Origin: Rhytidiadelphus loreus
Lineage: Eukaryota > Streptophyta > Bryopsida > Hypnales > Hylocomiaceae
NCBI GenBank assembly: GCA_947034895.1
Contig: OX344763.1
Location: 72,683,093 to 72,747,092, forward strand
Length of the DNA stretch: 64,000 nt
Reading direction: 5' to 3'
This document shows positions 25,840 through 38,583 of this stretch, one piece after another. The notes under the pieces are model-generated. The model did no database searches, was not told where the DNA came from, and saw only the letters and a program-made list of their open reading frames with translations. Both the position numbers and the translations under genes were made by a program. Positions within the stretch are counted from its first letter, which is position 1. Each line of letters begins with the position of its first letter.

Positions 25840-26901
25840 TTGCACAACAAGTTTTTACATTTTATTTTATTGGAAATTCGTGACATTATAGTTTTTTGGA
25901 CATTAAAGTGCAAGGCAAGACCGTTCCTCCAATTTTTAGTTTCATGTACAAAATCATCGAAAACGACCACCAAGTGCATATTCTTTTCAATTCATGAGTT
26001 TAGGAATAATTACAACTTGCACAACGAGTTTTTCCATTTCATTTTACGTGAATTTCGTGGTATCATATTTCTTTAGACATTAAAGTACAAGGCAAGACCG
26101 TTCCTCCAATTTTTATTTTCATGTACAAAATCATCGAAAGCGACCACCAAGTGCATATTCTTTTCAATTCATGAGTTTAGGAGTAATTGCAACTTGCACA
26201 ACAAGTTTTTCCATTTTATTTTATTGGAAATTCGTGACATTATAGTTTTTTGGACATTAAAGTGCAAGGCAAGACCGTTCCTCCAATTTTTAGTTTCATG
26301 TACAAAATCATCGAAAGCGACCACCAAGTGCATATTCTTTTCAATTCATGAGTTTAGGAATAATTACAACTTGCACAACGAGTTTTTCCATTTCGTTTTA
26401 CGTGAATTTCGTGGTATCATATTTCTTTAGACATTAAAGTACAAGGCAAGAACGTTCCTCCAATTTTTATTTTCATGTACAAAATCATCGAAAGCGACCA
26501 CCAAGTGCATATTCTTTTCAATTCATGAGTTTAGGAGTAATTGCAACTTGCACAACAAGTTTTTCCATTTTATTTTATTGGAAATTCGTGACATTATAGT
26601 TTTTTGGACATTAAAGTGCAAGGCAAGACCGTTCCTCCAATTTTTAGTTTCATGTACAAAATCATTGAAAACGATCACCAAGTGCATATTCTTTTCAATT
26701 CATGAGTTTAGGAATAATTACAACGTGCACAACAAGTTTTTCCATTTTATTTCATTGGAAATTCGTGACATTATAGTTTTTTGGACATTAAAGTGCAAGG
26801 CGAGACCGTTCCTCCAATTTTTATTTTCATGTACGAAATCATCGAAAGCGACCACCAAGTGCATATTCTTTTCAATTCATGAGTTTAGGAGTAATTGCAA
26901 C
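25840..26901. repeat. Third heptamer copy, one monomer short (1,062 bp)
   Basis: It follows copies 1 and 2 through A C A C A B and then lacks the final C. Near 26,805-26,825 the B monomer (GCGAGACCGTTCC) runs directly into TTTTTATTTTCATG and TACGAAATCATCG, which in copies 1 and 2 follow the C monomer. The junction is clean and in phase, as expected from unequal exchange that removed exactly one 177-bp unit. The third A has the normal CTCCAATTTTTAG. Confidence 0.85.
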
Positions 26902-28671
26902 TTGCACAACAAGTTTTTCCATTTTATTTTATTGGAAATTCGTGACATTATAGTTTTTTGGACATTAAAGTGCAAGGCAAGACCGTTCCTCCAATTTTTA
27001 GTTTCATGTACAAAATCATCGAAAGCGACCACCAAGTGCATATTCTTTTCAATTCATGAGTTTAGGAGTAATTGCAACTTGCACAACAAGTTTTTCCATT
27101 TTATTTTACGTGAATTTCGTGGTATCATATTTCTTTAGACATTAAAGTACAAGGCAAGACCGTTCCTCCAATTTTTAGTTTCATGTACAAAATCATTGAA
27201 AACGATCACCAAGTGCATATTCTTTTCAATTCATGAGTTTAGGAATAATTACAACGTGCACAACAAGTTTTTCCATTTTATTTCATTGGAAATTCGTGAC
27301 ATTATAGTTTTTTGGACATTAAAGTGCAAGGCGAGACCGTTCCTCCAATTTTTAGTTTCATGTACAAAATCATCGAAAGCGACCACCAAGTGCATATTCT
27401 TTTCAATTCATGAGTTTAGGAGTAATTGCAACTTGCACAACAAGTTTTTCCATTTTATTTTACGTGAATTTCGTGGTATCATATTTCTTTAGACATAAAA
27501 GTACAAGGCAAGACCGTTCCTCCAATTTTTAATTTCATGTACAAAATCATCGAAAGCGACCACCAAGTGCATATTCTTTTCAATTCATGAGTTTAGGAAT
27601 AATTGCAACTTGCACAACAAGTTTTTCCATTTTATTTTATTGGAAATTCGTGACATTATAGTTTTTTGGACATTAAAGTGCAAGGCAAGACCGTTCCTCC
27701 AATTTTTAGTTTCATGTACTAAATCATTAAAAGCGACCACCATGTGCATATTCTTTTCAATTCATGAGTTTAGGAATAATTACAACTTGCACAACGAGTT
27801 TTTCCATTTCGTTTTACGTGAATTTCGTGGTATCATATTTCTTTAGACATTAAAGTACAAGGCAAGAACGTTCCTCCAATTTTTATTTTCATGTACCAAA
27901 TCATCGAAAGCGACCACCAAGTGCATATTCTTTTCAATTCATGAGTTTAGGAGTAATTGCAACTTGCACAACAAGTTTTTCCATTTTATTTTATTGGAAA
28001 TTCGTGACATTATAGTTTTTTGGACATTAAAGTGCAAGGCAAGACCGTTCCTCCAATTTTTAGTTTCATGTACAAAATCATTGAAAACGATCACCAAGTG
28101 CATATTCTTTTCAATTCATGAGTTTAGGAATAATTACAACGTGCACAACAAGTTTTTCCATTTTATTTCATTGGAAATTCGTGACATTATAGTTTTTTGG
28201 ACATTAAAGTGCAAGGCGAGACCGTTCCTCCAATTTTTAGTTTCATGTACAAAATCAAGAAAAGCGACCACCAAGTGCATATTCTTTTCAATTCATGAGT
28301 TTAGGAATAATTACAACTTGCACAACGAGTTTTTCCATTTCATTTTACGTGAATTTCGTGGTATCATATTTCATTAGACATTAAAGTACAAGGCAAGACC
28401 ATTCCTCCAATTTTTATTTTCATGTACGAAATCATCGAAAGCGACCACCAAGTGCATATTCTTTTCAATTCATGAGTTTAGGAGTAATTGCAACTTGCAC
28501 AACAAGTTTTTCCATTTTATTTTATTGGAAATTCGTGACATTATAGTTTTTTGGACATTAAAGTGCAAGGCAAGACCGTTCCTCCAATTTTTAGTTTCAT
28601 GTACAAAATCATCGAAAGCGACCACCAAGTGCATATTCTTTTCAATTCATGAGTTTAGGAGTAATTGCAAC
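26902..28671. repeat. Segment A C' B C' A C A B C A
   Basis: This stretch introduces class C' (CAACAAG start with TTTTATTTTACG). Private variants are TTTAGACATAAAAGTAC near 27490, CACCATGTGCATATTC near 27740 and CAAGAAAAGCGACC near 28256. The first four monomers belong to a 1,770-bp segment (25840-27609) copied at 28672-30441. The three monomers around 27.6-28.4 kb resemble later ones at 31.0-31.8 kb. Confidence 0.82.
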
Positions 28672-30441
28672 TTGCACAACAAGTTTTTACATTTTATTTT
28701 ATTGGAAATTCGTGACATTATAGTTTTTTGGACATTAAAGTGCAAGGCAAGACCGTTCCTCCAATTTTTAGTTTCATGTACAAAATCATCGAAAACGACC
28801 ACCAAGTGCATATTCTTTTCAATTCATGAGTTTAGGAATAATTACAACTTGCACAACGAGTTTTTCCATTTCATTTTACGTGAATTTCGTGGTATCATAT
28901 TTCTTTAGACATTAAAGTACAAGGCAAGACCGTTCCTCCAATTTTTATTTTCATGTACAAAATCATCGAAAGCGACCACCAAGTGCATATTCTTTTCAAT
29001 TCATGAGTTTAGGAGTAATTGCAACTTGCACAACAAGTTTTTCCATTTTATTTTATTGGAAATTCGTGACATTATAGTTTTTTGGACATTAAAGTGCAAG
29101 GCAAGACCGTTCCTCCAATTTTTAGTTTCATGTACAAAATCATCGAAAGCGACCACCAAGTGCATATTCTTTTCAATTCATGAGTTTAGGAATAATTACA
29201 ACTTGCACAACGAGTTTTTCCATTTCGTTTTACGTGAATTTCGTGGTATCATATTTCTTTAGACATTAAAGTACAAGGCAAGAACGTTCCTCCAATTTTT
29301 ATTTTCATGTACAAAATCATCGAAAGCGACCACCAAGTGCATATTCTTTTCAATTCATGAGTTTAGGAGTAATTGCAACTTGCACAACAAGTTTTTCCAT
29401 TTTATTTTATTGGAAATTCGTGACATTATAGTTTTTTGGACATTAAAGTGCAAGGCAAGACCGTTCCTCCAATTTTTAGTTTCATGTACAAAATCATTGA
29501 AAACGATCACCAAGTGCATATTCTTTTCAATTCATGAGTTTAGGAATAATTACAACGTGCACAACAAGTTTTTCCATTTTATTTCATTGGAAATTCGTGA
29601 CATTATAGTTTTTTGGACATTAAAGTGCAAGGCGAGACCGTTCCTCCAATTTTTATTTTCATGTACGAAATCATCGAAAGCGACCACCAAGTGCATATTC
29701 TTTTCAATTCATGAGTTTAGGAGTAATTGCAACTTGCACAACAAGTTTTTCCATTTTATTTTATTGGAAATTCGTGACATTATAGTTTTTTGGACATTAA
29801 AGTGCAAGGCAAGACCGTTCCTCCAATTTTTAGTTTCATGTACAAAATCATCGAAAGCGACCACCAAGTGCATATTCTTTTCAATTCATGAGTTTAGGAG
29901 TAATTGCAACTTGCACAACAAGTTTTTCCATTTTATTTTACGTGAATTTCGTGGTATCATATTTCTTTAGACATTAAAGTACAAGGCAAGACCGTTCCTC
30001 CAATTTTTAGTTTCATGTACAAAATCATTGAAAACGATCACCAAGTGCATATTCTTTTCAATTCATGAGTTTAGGAATAATTACAACGTGCACAACAAGT
30101 TTTTCCATTTTATTTCATTGGAAATTCGTGACATTATAGTTTTTTGGACATTAAAGTGCAAGGCGAGACCGTTCCTCCAATTTTTAGTTTCATGTACAAA
30201 ATCATCGAAAGCGACCACCAAGTGCATATTCTTTTCAATTCATGAGTTTAGGAGTAATTGCAACTTGCACAACAAGTTTTTCCATTTTATTTTACGTGAA
30301 TTTCGTGGTATCATATTTCTTTAGACATAAAAGTACAAGGCAAGACCGTTCCTCCAATTTTTAATTTCATGTACAAAATCATCGAAAGCGACCACCAAGT
30401 GCATATTCTTTTCAATTCATGAGTTTACGAGTAATTGCAAC
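28672..30441. repeat. 1,770-bp duplicate of 25840-27609 (10 monomers)
   Basis: The order A C A C A B A C' B C' matches 25840-27609 at an offset of 2,832 bp (16 monomers). It carries the same AAGTTTTTACATTTT marker, the same missing-C junction (near 29,640-29,660) and the same TTTAGACATAAAAGTAC variant (near 30,322). Because the missing-C junction is shared, that deletion happened before this duplication. Confidence 0.87.
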
Positions 30442-30618
30442 TTGCACAACAAGTTTTTCCATTTTATTTTATTGGAAATTCGTGACATTATAGTTTTTTG
30501 GACATTAAAGTGCAAGGCAAGACCGTTCCTCCAATTTTTAGTTTCATGTACTAAATCATCGAAAGCGACCACCAAGTGCATATTCTTTTCAATTCATGAG
30601 TTTAGGAATAATTACAAC
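30442..30618. repeat. Class A linker monomer preceded by TTTACGAG
   Basis: This A copy is preceded by TTTACGAGTAATTGC instead of TTTAGGAGTAATTGC and has TACTAAATCATCG. The TTTACGAG variant recurs 6,018 bp (34 monomers) downstream at about 36445, before the A at 36460. This shows that the third copy of the following block carried this monomer with it. Confidence 0.82.
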
Positions 30619-32742
30619 GTGCACAACAAGTTTTTCCATTTCATTTTACGTGAATTTCGTGGTATCATATTTCTTTAGACATTAAAGTACAAGGCAAGAC
30701 CATTCCTCCAATTTTTATTTTCATGTACGAAATCATCGAAAGCGACCACCAAGTGCATATTCTTTTCAATTCATGAGTTTAGGAGTAATTGCAACTTGCA
30801 CAACAAGTTTTTCCATTTTATTTTATTGGAAATTCGTGACATTATAGTTTTATGGACATTAAAGTGCAAGGCAAGACCGTTCCTCCAATTTTTAGTTTCA
30901 TGTACTAAATCATCGAAAGCGACCACCAAGTGCATATTCTTTTCAATTCATGAGTTTAGGAGTAATTGCAACTTGCACAACAAGTTTTTCCATTTTATTT
31001 TATTGGAAATTCGTGATATTATAGTTTTTTGGACATTAAAGTGCAAGGCAAGACCGTTCCTCCAATTTTTAGTTTCATGTACTAAATCATTAAAAGCGAC
31101 CACCATGTGCATATTCTTTTCAATTCATGAGTTTAGGAATAATTACAACTTGCACAACGAGTTTTTCCATTTCGTTTTACGTGAATTTCGTGGTATCATA
31201 TTTCTTTAGACATTAAAGTACAAGGCAAGAACGTTCCTCCAATTTTTATTTTCATGTACCAAATCATCGAAAGCGACCACCAAGTGCATATTCTTTTCAA
31301 TTCATGAGTTTAGGAGTAATTGCAACTTGCACAACAAGTTTTTCCATTTTATTTTATTGGAAATTCGTGACATTATAGTTTTTTGGACATTAAAGTGCAA
31401 GGCAAGATCGTTCCTCCAATTTTTAGTTTCATGTACAAAATCATTGAAAACGATCACCAAGTGCATATTCTTTTCAATTCATGAGTTTAGGAATAATTAC
31501 AACGTGCACAACAAGTTTTTCCATTTTATTTCATTGGAAATTCGTGACATTATAGTTTTTTGGACATTAAAGTGCAAGGCGAGACCGTTCCTCCAATTTT
31601 TAGTTTCATGTACAAAATCAAGAAAAGCGACCACCAAGTGCATATTCTTTTCAATTCATGAGTTTAGGAATAATTACAACTTGCACAACGAGTTTTTCCA
31701 TTTCATTTTACGTGAATTTCGTGGTATCATATTTCATTAGACATTAAAGTACAAGGCAAGACCATTCCTCCAATTTTTATTTTCATGTACGAAATCATCG
31801 AAAGCGACCACCAAGTGCATATTCTTTTCAATTCATGAGTTTAGGAGTAATTGCAACTTGCACAACAAGTTTTTCCATTTTATTTTATTGGAAATTCGTG
31901 ACATTATAGTTTTTTGGACATTAAAGTGCAAGGCAAGACCGTTCCTCCAATTTTTAGTTTCATGTACAAAATCATCGAAAGCGACCACCAAGTGCATATT
32001 CTTTTCAATTCATGAGTTTAGGAGTAATTGCAACTTGCACAACAAGTTTTTCCATTCTATTTTACGTGAATTTCGTGGTATCATATTTCTTTAGACATTA
32101 AAGTACAAGGCAAGACCGTTCCTCCAATTTTTAGTTTCATGTACAAAATCATTGAAAACGATCACCAAGTGCATATTCTTTTCAATTCATGAGTTTAGGA
32201 ATAATTACAACGTGCACAACAAGTTTTTCCATTTTATTTCATTGGAAATTCGTGACATTATAGTTTTTTGGACATTAAAGTGCAAGGCGAGACCGTTCCT
32301 CCAATTTTTAGTTTCATGTACAAAATCATCGAAAGCGACCACCAAGTGCATATTCTTTTCAATTCATGAGTTTAGGAGTAATTGCAACTTGCACAACAAG
32401 TTTTTCCATTTTATTTTATTGGAAATTCGTGACATTATAGTTTTTTGGACATTAAAGTGCAAGGCAAGACCGTTCCTCCAATTTTTAGTTTCATGTACAA
32501 AATCATTGAAAACGATCACCAAGTGCATATTCTTTTCAATTCATGAGTTTAGGAATAATTACAACGTGCACAACAAGTTTTTCCATTTTATTTCATTGGA
32601 AATTCGTGACATTATAGTTTTTTGGACATTAAAGTGCAAGGCGAGACCGTTCCTCCAATTTTTAGTTTCATGTACAAAATCATCGAAAGCGACCACCAAG
32701 TGCATATTCTTTTCAATTCATGAGTTTAGGAGTAATTGCAAC
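30619..32742. repeat. 2,124-bp block, copy 1 (12 monomers)
   Basis: Order C A' A C A B C A C' B A B. Private markers are CGTGATATTATAG near 31014, CACCATGTGC near 31104, TACCAAATC near 31257, AAGATCGTTCC near 31406, ATCAAGAAAAGCG near 31618, TTTCATTAGAC near 31732 and CCATTCTATTTTACG near 32052. All recur 2,301 bp downstream. Confidence 0.88.
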
Positions 32743-32919
32743 TTGCACAACAAGTTTTTCCATTTTATTTTATTGGAAATTCGTGACATTATAGTTTTTT
32801 GGACATTAAAGTGCAAGGCAAGACCGTTCCTCCAATTTTTAGTTTCATGTACAAAATCATCGAAAGCGACCACCAAGTGCATATTCTTTTCAATTCATGA
32901 GTTTAGGAATAATTACAAC
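32743..32919. repeat. Single A monomer between block copies
   Basis: One ordinary A copy separates the two 12-monomer blocks and sets their 2,301-bp (13-monomer) offset. It corresponds to the A at 30442 but has TACAAAATCATCG and lacks the TTTACGAG variant upstream. Confidence 0.75.
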
Positions 32920-35043
32920 GTGCACAACAAGTTTTTCCATTTCATTTTACGTGAATTTCGTGGTATCATATTTCTTTAGACATTAAAGTACAAGGCAAGA
33001 CCATTCCTCCAATTTTTATTTTCATGTACGAAATCATCGAAAGCGACCACCAAGTGCATATTCTTTTCAATTCATGAGTTTAGGAGTAATTGCAACTTGC
33101 ACAACAAGTTTTTCCATTTTATTTTATTGGAAATTCGTGACATTATAGTTTTATGGACATTAAAGTGCAAGGCAAGACCGTTCCTCCAATTTTTAGTTTC
33201 ATGTACTAAATCATCGAAAGCGACCACCAAGTGCATATTCTTTTCAATTCATGAGTTTAGGAGTAATTGCAACTTGCACAACAAGTTTTTCCATTTTATT
33301 TTATTGGAAATTCGTGATATTATAGTTTTTTGGACATTAAAGTGCAAGGCAAGACCGTTCCTCCAATTTTTAGTTTCATGTACTAAATCATTAAAAGCGA
33401 CCACCATGTGCATATTCTTTTCAATTCATGAGTTTAGGAATAATTACAACTTGCACAACGAGTTTTTCCATTTCGTTTTACGTGAATTTCGTGGTATCAT
33501 ATTTCTTTAGACATTAAAGTACAAGGCAAGAACGTTCCTCCAATTTTTATTTTCATGTACCAAATCATCGAAAGCGACCACCAAGTGCATATTCTTTTCA
33601 ATTCATGAGTTTAGGAGTAATTGCAACTTGCACAACAAGTTTTTCCATTTTATTTTATTGGAAATTCGTGACATTATAGTTTTTTGGACATTAAAGTGCA
33701 AGGCAAGATCGTTCCTCCAATTTTTAGTTTCATGTACAAAATCATTGAAAACGATCACCAAGTGCATATTCTTTTCAATTCATGAGTTTAGGAATAATTA
33801 CAACGTGCACAACAAGTTTTTCCATTTTATTTCATTGGAAATTCGTGACATTATAGTTTTTTGGACATTAAAGTGCAAGGCGAGACCGTTCCTCCAATTT
33901 TTAGTTTCATGTACAAAATCAAGAAAAGCGACCACCAAGTGCATATTCTTTTCAATTCATGAGTTTAGGAATAATTACAACTTGCACAACGAGTTTTTCC
34001 ATTTCATTTTACGTGAATTTCGTGGTATCATATTTCATTAGACATTAAAGTACAAGGCAAGACCATTCCTCCAATTTTTATTTTCATGTACGAAATCATC
34101 GAAAGCGACCACCAAGTGCATATTCTTTTCAATTCATGAGTTTAGGAGTAATTGCAACTTGCACAACAAGTTTTTCCATTTTATTTTATTGGAAATTCGT
34201 GACATTATAGTTTTTTGGACATTAAAGTGCAAGGCAAGACCGTTCCTCCAATTTTTAGTTTCATGTACAAAATCATCGAAAGCGACCACCAAGTGCATAT
34301 TCTTTTCAATTCATGAGTTTAGGAGTAATTGCAACTTGCACAACAAGTTTTTCCATTCTATTTTACGTGAATTTCGTGGTATCATATTTCTTTAGACATT
34401 AAAGTACAAGGCAAGACCGTTCCTCCAATTTTTAGTTTCATGTACAAAATCATTGAAAACGATCACCAAGTGCATATTCTTTTCAATTCATGAGTTTAGG
34501 AATAATTACAACGTGCACAACAAGTTTTTCCATTTTATTTCATTGGAAATTCGTGACATTATAGTTTTTTGGACATTAAAGTGCAAGGCGAGACCGTTCC
34601 TCCAATTTTTAGTTTCATGTACAAAATCATCGAAAGCAACCACCAAGTGCATATTCTTTTCAATTCATGAGTTTAGGAGTAATTGCAACTTGCACAACAA
34701 GTTTTTCCATTTTATTTTATTGGAAATTCGTGACATTATAGTTTTTTGGACATTAAAGTGCAAGGCAAGACCGTTCCTCCAATTTTTAGTTTCATGTACA
34801 AAATCATTGAAAACGATCACCAAGTGCATATTCTTTTCAATTCATGAGTTTAGGAATAATTACAACGTGCACAACAAGTTTTTCCATTTTATTTCATTGG
34901 AAATTCGTGACATTATAGTTTTTTGGACATTAAAGTGCAAGGCGAGACCGTTCCTCCAATTTTTAGTTTCATGTACAAAATCATCGAAAGCGACCACCAA
35001 GTGCATATTCTTTTCAATTCATGAGTTTAGGAGTAATTGCAAC
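32920..35043. repeat. 2,124-bp block, copy 2 (12 monomers)
   Basis: It matches 30619-32742 in order and in all the private markers: CGTGATATTATAG near 33315, AAGATCGTTCC near 33707, ATCAAGAAAAGCG near 33919, TTTCATTAGAC near 34033 and CCATTCTATTTTACG near 34353. A private change GAAAGCAACCACC occurs near 34633. The match ends about 35,060, where the next monomer has TTTCATTGG in place of TTTTATTGG. Confidence 0.88.
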
Positions 35044-36636
35044 TTGCACAACAAGTTTTTCCATTTTATTTCATTGGAAATTCGTGACATTATAGTTTTT
35101 TGGACATTAAAGTGCAAGGCGAGACCGTTCCTCCAATTTTTAGTTTCATGTACAAAATCATTGAAAACGATCACCAAGTGCATATTCTTTTCAATTCATG
35201 AGTTTAGGAATAATTACAACGTGCACAACAAGTTTTTCCATTTTATTTCATTGGAAATTCGTGACATTATAGTTTTTTGGACATTAAAGTGCAAGGCGAG
35301 ACCGTTCCTCCAATTTTTAGTTTCATGTACAAAATCAAGAAAAGCGACCACCAAGTGCATATTCTTTTCAATTCATGAGTTTAGGAATAATTACAACTTG
35401 CACAACGAGTTTTTCCATTTCATTTTACGTGAATTTCGTGGTATCATATTTCATTAGACATTAAAGTACAAGGCAAGACCATTCCTCCAATTTTTATTTT
35501 CATGTACGAAATCATCGAAAGCGACCACCAAGTGCATATTCTTTTCAATTCATGAGTTTAGGAGTAATTGCAACTTGCACAACAAGTTTTTCCATTTTAT
35601 TTTATTGGAAATTCGTGACATTATAGTTTTTTGGACATTAAAGTGCAAGGCGAGACCGTTCCTCCAATTTTTAGTTTCATGTACAAAATCATCGAAAGCG
35701 ACCACCAAGTGCATATTCTTTTCAATTCATGAGTTTAGGAGTAATTGCAACTTGCACAACAAGTTTTTCCATTTTATTTTATTGGAAATTCGTGACATTA
35801 TAGTTTTTTGGACATTAAAGTGCAAGGCAAGACCGTTCCTCCAATTTTTAGTTTCATGTACAAAATCATTGAAAGCGACCACCAAGTGCATATTCTTTTC
35901 AATTCATGAGTTTAGGAGTAATTGCAACTTGCACAACAAGTTTTTCCATTTTATTTTACGTGAATTTCGTGGTATCATATTTCTTTAGACATTAAAGTAC
36001 AAGGCAAGACCGTTCCTCCAATTTTTAGTTTCATGTACAAAATCATCGAAAGCGACCACCAAGTGCATATTCTTTTCAATTCATGAGTTTAGGAATAATT
36101 ACAACGTGCACAACAAGTTTTTCCATTTTATTTCATTGGAAATTCGTGACATTATAGTTTTTTGGACATTAAAGTGCAAGGCGAGACCGTTCCTCCAATT
36201 TTTAGTTTCATGTACAAAATCATCGAAAGCGACCACCAAGTGCATATTCTTTTCAATTCATGAGTTTAGGAGTAATTGCAACTTGCACAACAAGTTTTTC
36301 CATTTTATTTTACGTGAATTTCGTGGTATCATATTTCTTTAGACATTAAAGTACAAGGCAAGACCGTTCCTCCAATTTTTAATTTCATGTACAAAATCAT
36401 CGAAAGCGACCACCAAGTGCATATTCTTTTCAATTCATGAGTTTACGAGTAATTGCAACTTGCACAACAAGTTTTTCCATTTTATTTTATTGGAAATTCG
36501 TGACATTATAGTTTTTCGGACATTAAAGTGCAAGGCAAGACCGTTCCTCCAATTTTTAGTTTCATGTACAAAATCATCGAAAGCGACCACCAAGTGCATA
36601 TTCTTTTCAATTCATGAGTTTAGGAATAATTACAAC
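35044..36636. repeat. Segment of B-like, C, A and C' monomers
   Basis: The order is B-like, B, C, A, A, C', B, C', A. The copy at 35044 starts TTGCACAACAAG like A but has TTTCATTGG and GCGAGACC like B, so it is a hybrid. The C at 35398 has the TTTCATTAGAC marker of the 2,124-bp block. The last three monomers (36106-36636) match 30088-30618 in order; the A at 36460 has a private TTTTTCGGACATT. Confidence 0.82.
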
Positions 36637-38583
36637 GTGCACAACAAGTTTTTCCATTTCATTTTACGTGAATTTCGTGGTATCATATTTCTTTAGACAT
36701 TAAAGTACAAGGCAAGACCATTCCTCCAATTTTTATTTTCATGTACGAAATCATCGAAAGCGACCACCAAGTGCATATTCTTTTCAATTCATGAGTTTAG
36801 GAGTAATTGCAACTTGCACAACAAGTTTTTCCATTTTATTTTATTGGAAATTCGTGACATTATAGTTTTATGGACATTAAAGTGCAAGGCAAGACCGTTC
36901 CTCCAATTTTTAGTTTCATGTACTAAATCATCGAAAGCGACCACCAAGTGCATATTCTTTTCAATTCATGAGTTTAGGAGTAATTGCAACTTGCACAACA
37001 AGTTTTTCCATTTTATTTTATTGGAAATTCGTGATATTATAGTTTTTTGGACATTAAAGTGCAAGGCAAGACCGTTCCTCCAATTTTTAGTTTCATGTAC
37101 TAAATCATTAAAAGCGACCACCATGTGCATATTCTTTTCAATTCATGAGTTTAGGAATAATTACAACTTGCACAACGAGTTTTTCCATTTCGTTTTACGT
37201 GAATTTCGTGGTATCATATTTCTTTAGACATTAAAGTACAAGGCAAGAACGTTCCTCCAATTTTTATTTTCATGTACAAAATCATCGAAAGCGACCACCA
37301 AGTGCATATTCTTTTCAATTCATGAGTTTAGGAGTAATTGCAACTTGCACAACAAGTTTTTCCATTTTATTTTATTGGAAATTCGTGACATTATAGTTTT
37401 TTGGACATTAAAGTGCAAGGCAAGACCGTTCCTCCAATTTTTAGTTTCATGTACAAAATCATTGAAAACGATCACCAAGTGCATATTCTTTTCAATTCAT
37501 GAGTTTAGGAATAATTACAACGTGCACAACAAGTTTTTCCATTTTATTTCATTGGAAATTCGTGACATTATAGTTTTTTGGACATTAAAGTGCAAGGCGA
37601 GACCGTTCCTCCAATTTTTAGTTTCATGTACAAAATCATGAAAAGCGACCACCAAGTGCATATTCTTTTCAATTCATGAGTTTAGGAATAATTACAACTT
37701 GCACAACGAGTTTTTCCATTTCATTTTACGTGAATTTCGTGGTATCATATTTCATTAGACATTAAAGTACAAGGCCAGACCATTCCTCCAATTTTTATTT
37801 TCATGTACGAAATCATCGAAAGCGACCACCAAGTGCATATTCTTTTCAATTCATGAGTTTAGGAGTAATTGCAACTTGCACAACAAGTTTTTCCATTTTA
37901 TTTTATTGGAAATTCGTGACATTATAGTTTTTTGGACATTAAAGTGCAAGGCAAGACCGTTCCTCCAATTTTTAGTTTCATGTACAAAATCATCGAAAGC
38001 GACCACCAAGTGCATATTCTTTTCAATTCATGAGTTTAGGAGTAATTGCAACTTGCACAACAAGTTTTTCCATTCTATTTTACGTGAATTTCGTGGTATC
38101 ATATTTCTTTAGACATTAAAGTACAAGGCAAGACCGTTCCTCCAATTTTTAGTTTCATGTACAAAATCATTGAAAACGATCACCAAGTGCATATTCTTTT
38201 CAATTCATGAGTTTAGGAATAATTACAACGTGCACAACAAGTTTTTCCATTTTATTTCATTGGAAATTCGTGACATTATAGTTTTTTGGACATTAAAGTG
38301 CAAGGCGAGACCGTTCCTCCAATTTTTAGTTTCATGTACAAAATCATCGAAAGCGACCACCAAGTGCATATTCTTTTCAATTCATGAGTTTAGGAGTAAT
38401 TGCAACTTGCACAACAAGTTTTTCCATTTTATTTTATTGGAAATTCGTGACATTATAGTTTTTTGGACATTAAAGTGCAAGGCAAGACCGTTCCTCCAAT
38501 TTTTAGTTTCATGTACAAAATCATTGAAAACGATCACCAAGTGCATATTCTTTTCAATTCATGAGTTTAGGAGTAATTGCAAC
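36637..38583. repeat. Third, partly altered copy of the 2,124-bp block (11 monomers)
   Basis: The order C A' A C A B C A C' B A matches the first 11 monomers of 30619-32742 and 32920-35043. CGTGATATTATAG (near 37032), CACCATGTGC, TTTCATTAGAC (near 37751) and CCATTCTATTTTACG (near 38070) are kept. TACCAAATC, AAGATCGTTCC and ATCAAGAAAAG are replaced by the common forms, so this copy branched off earlier or was partly converted. The C near 37,775 has a private AGGCCAGACC. Confidence 0.83.
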
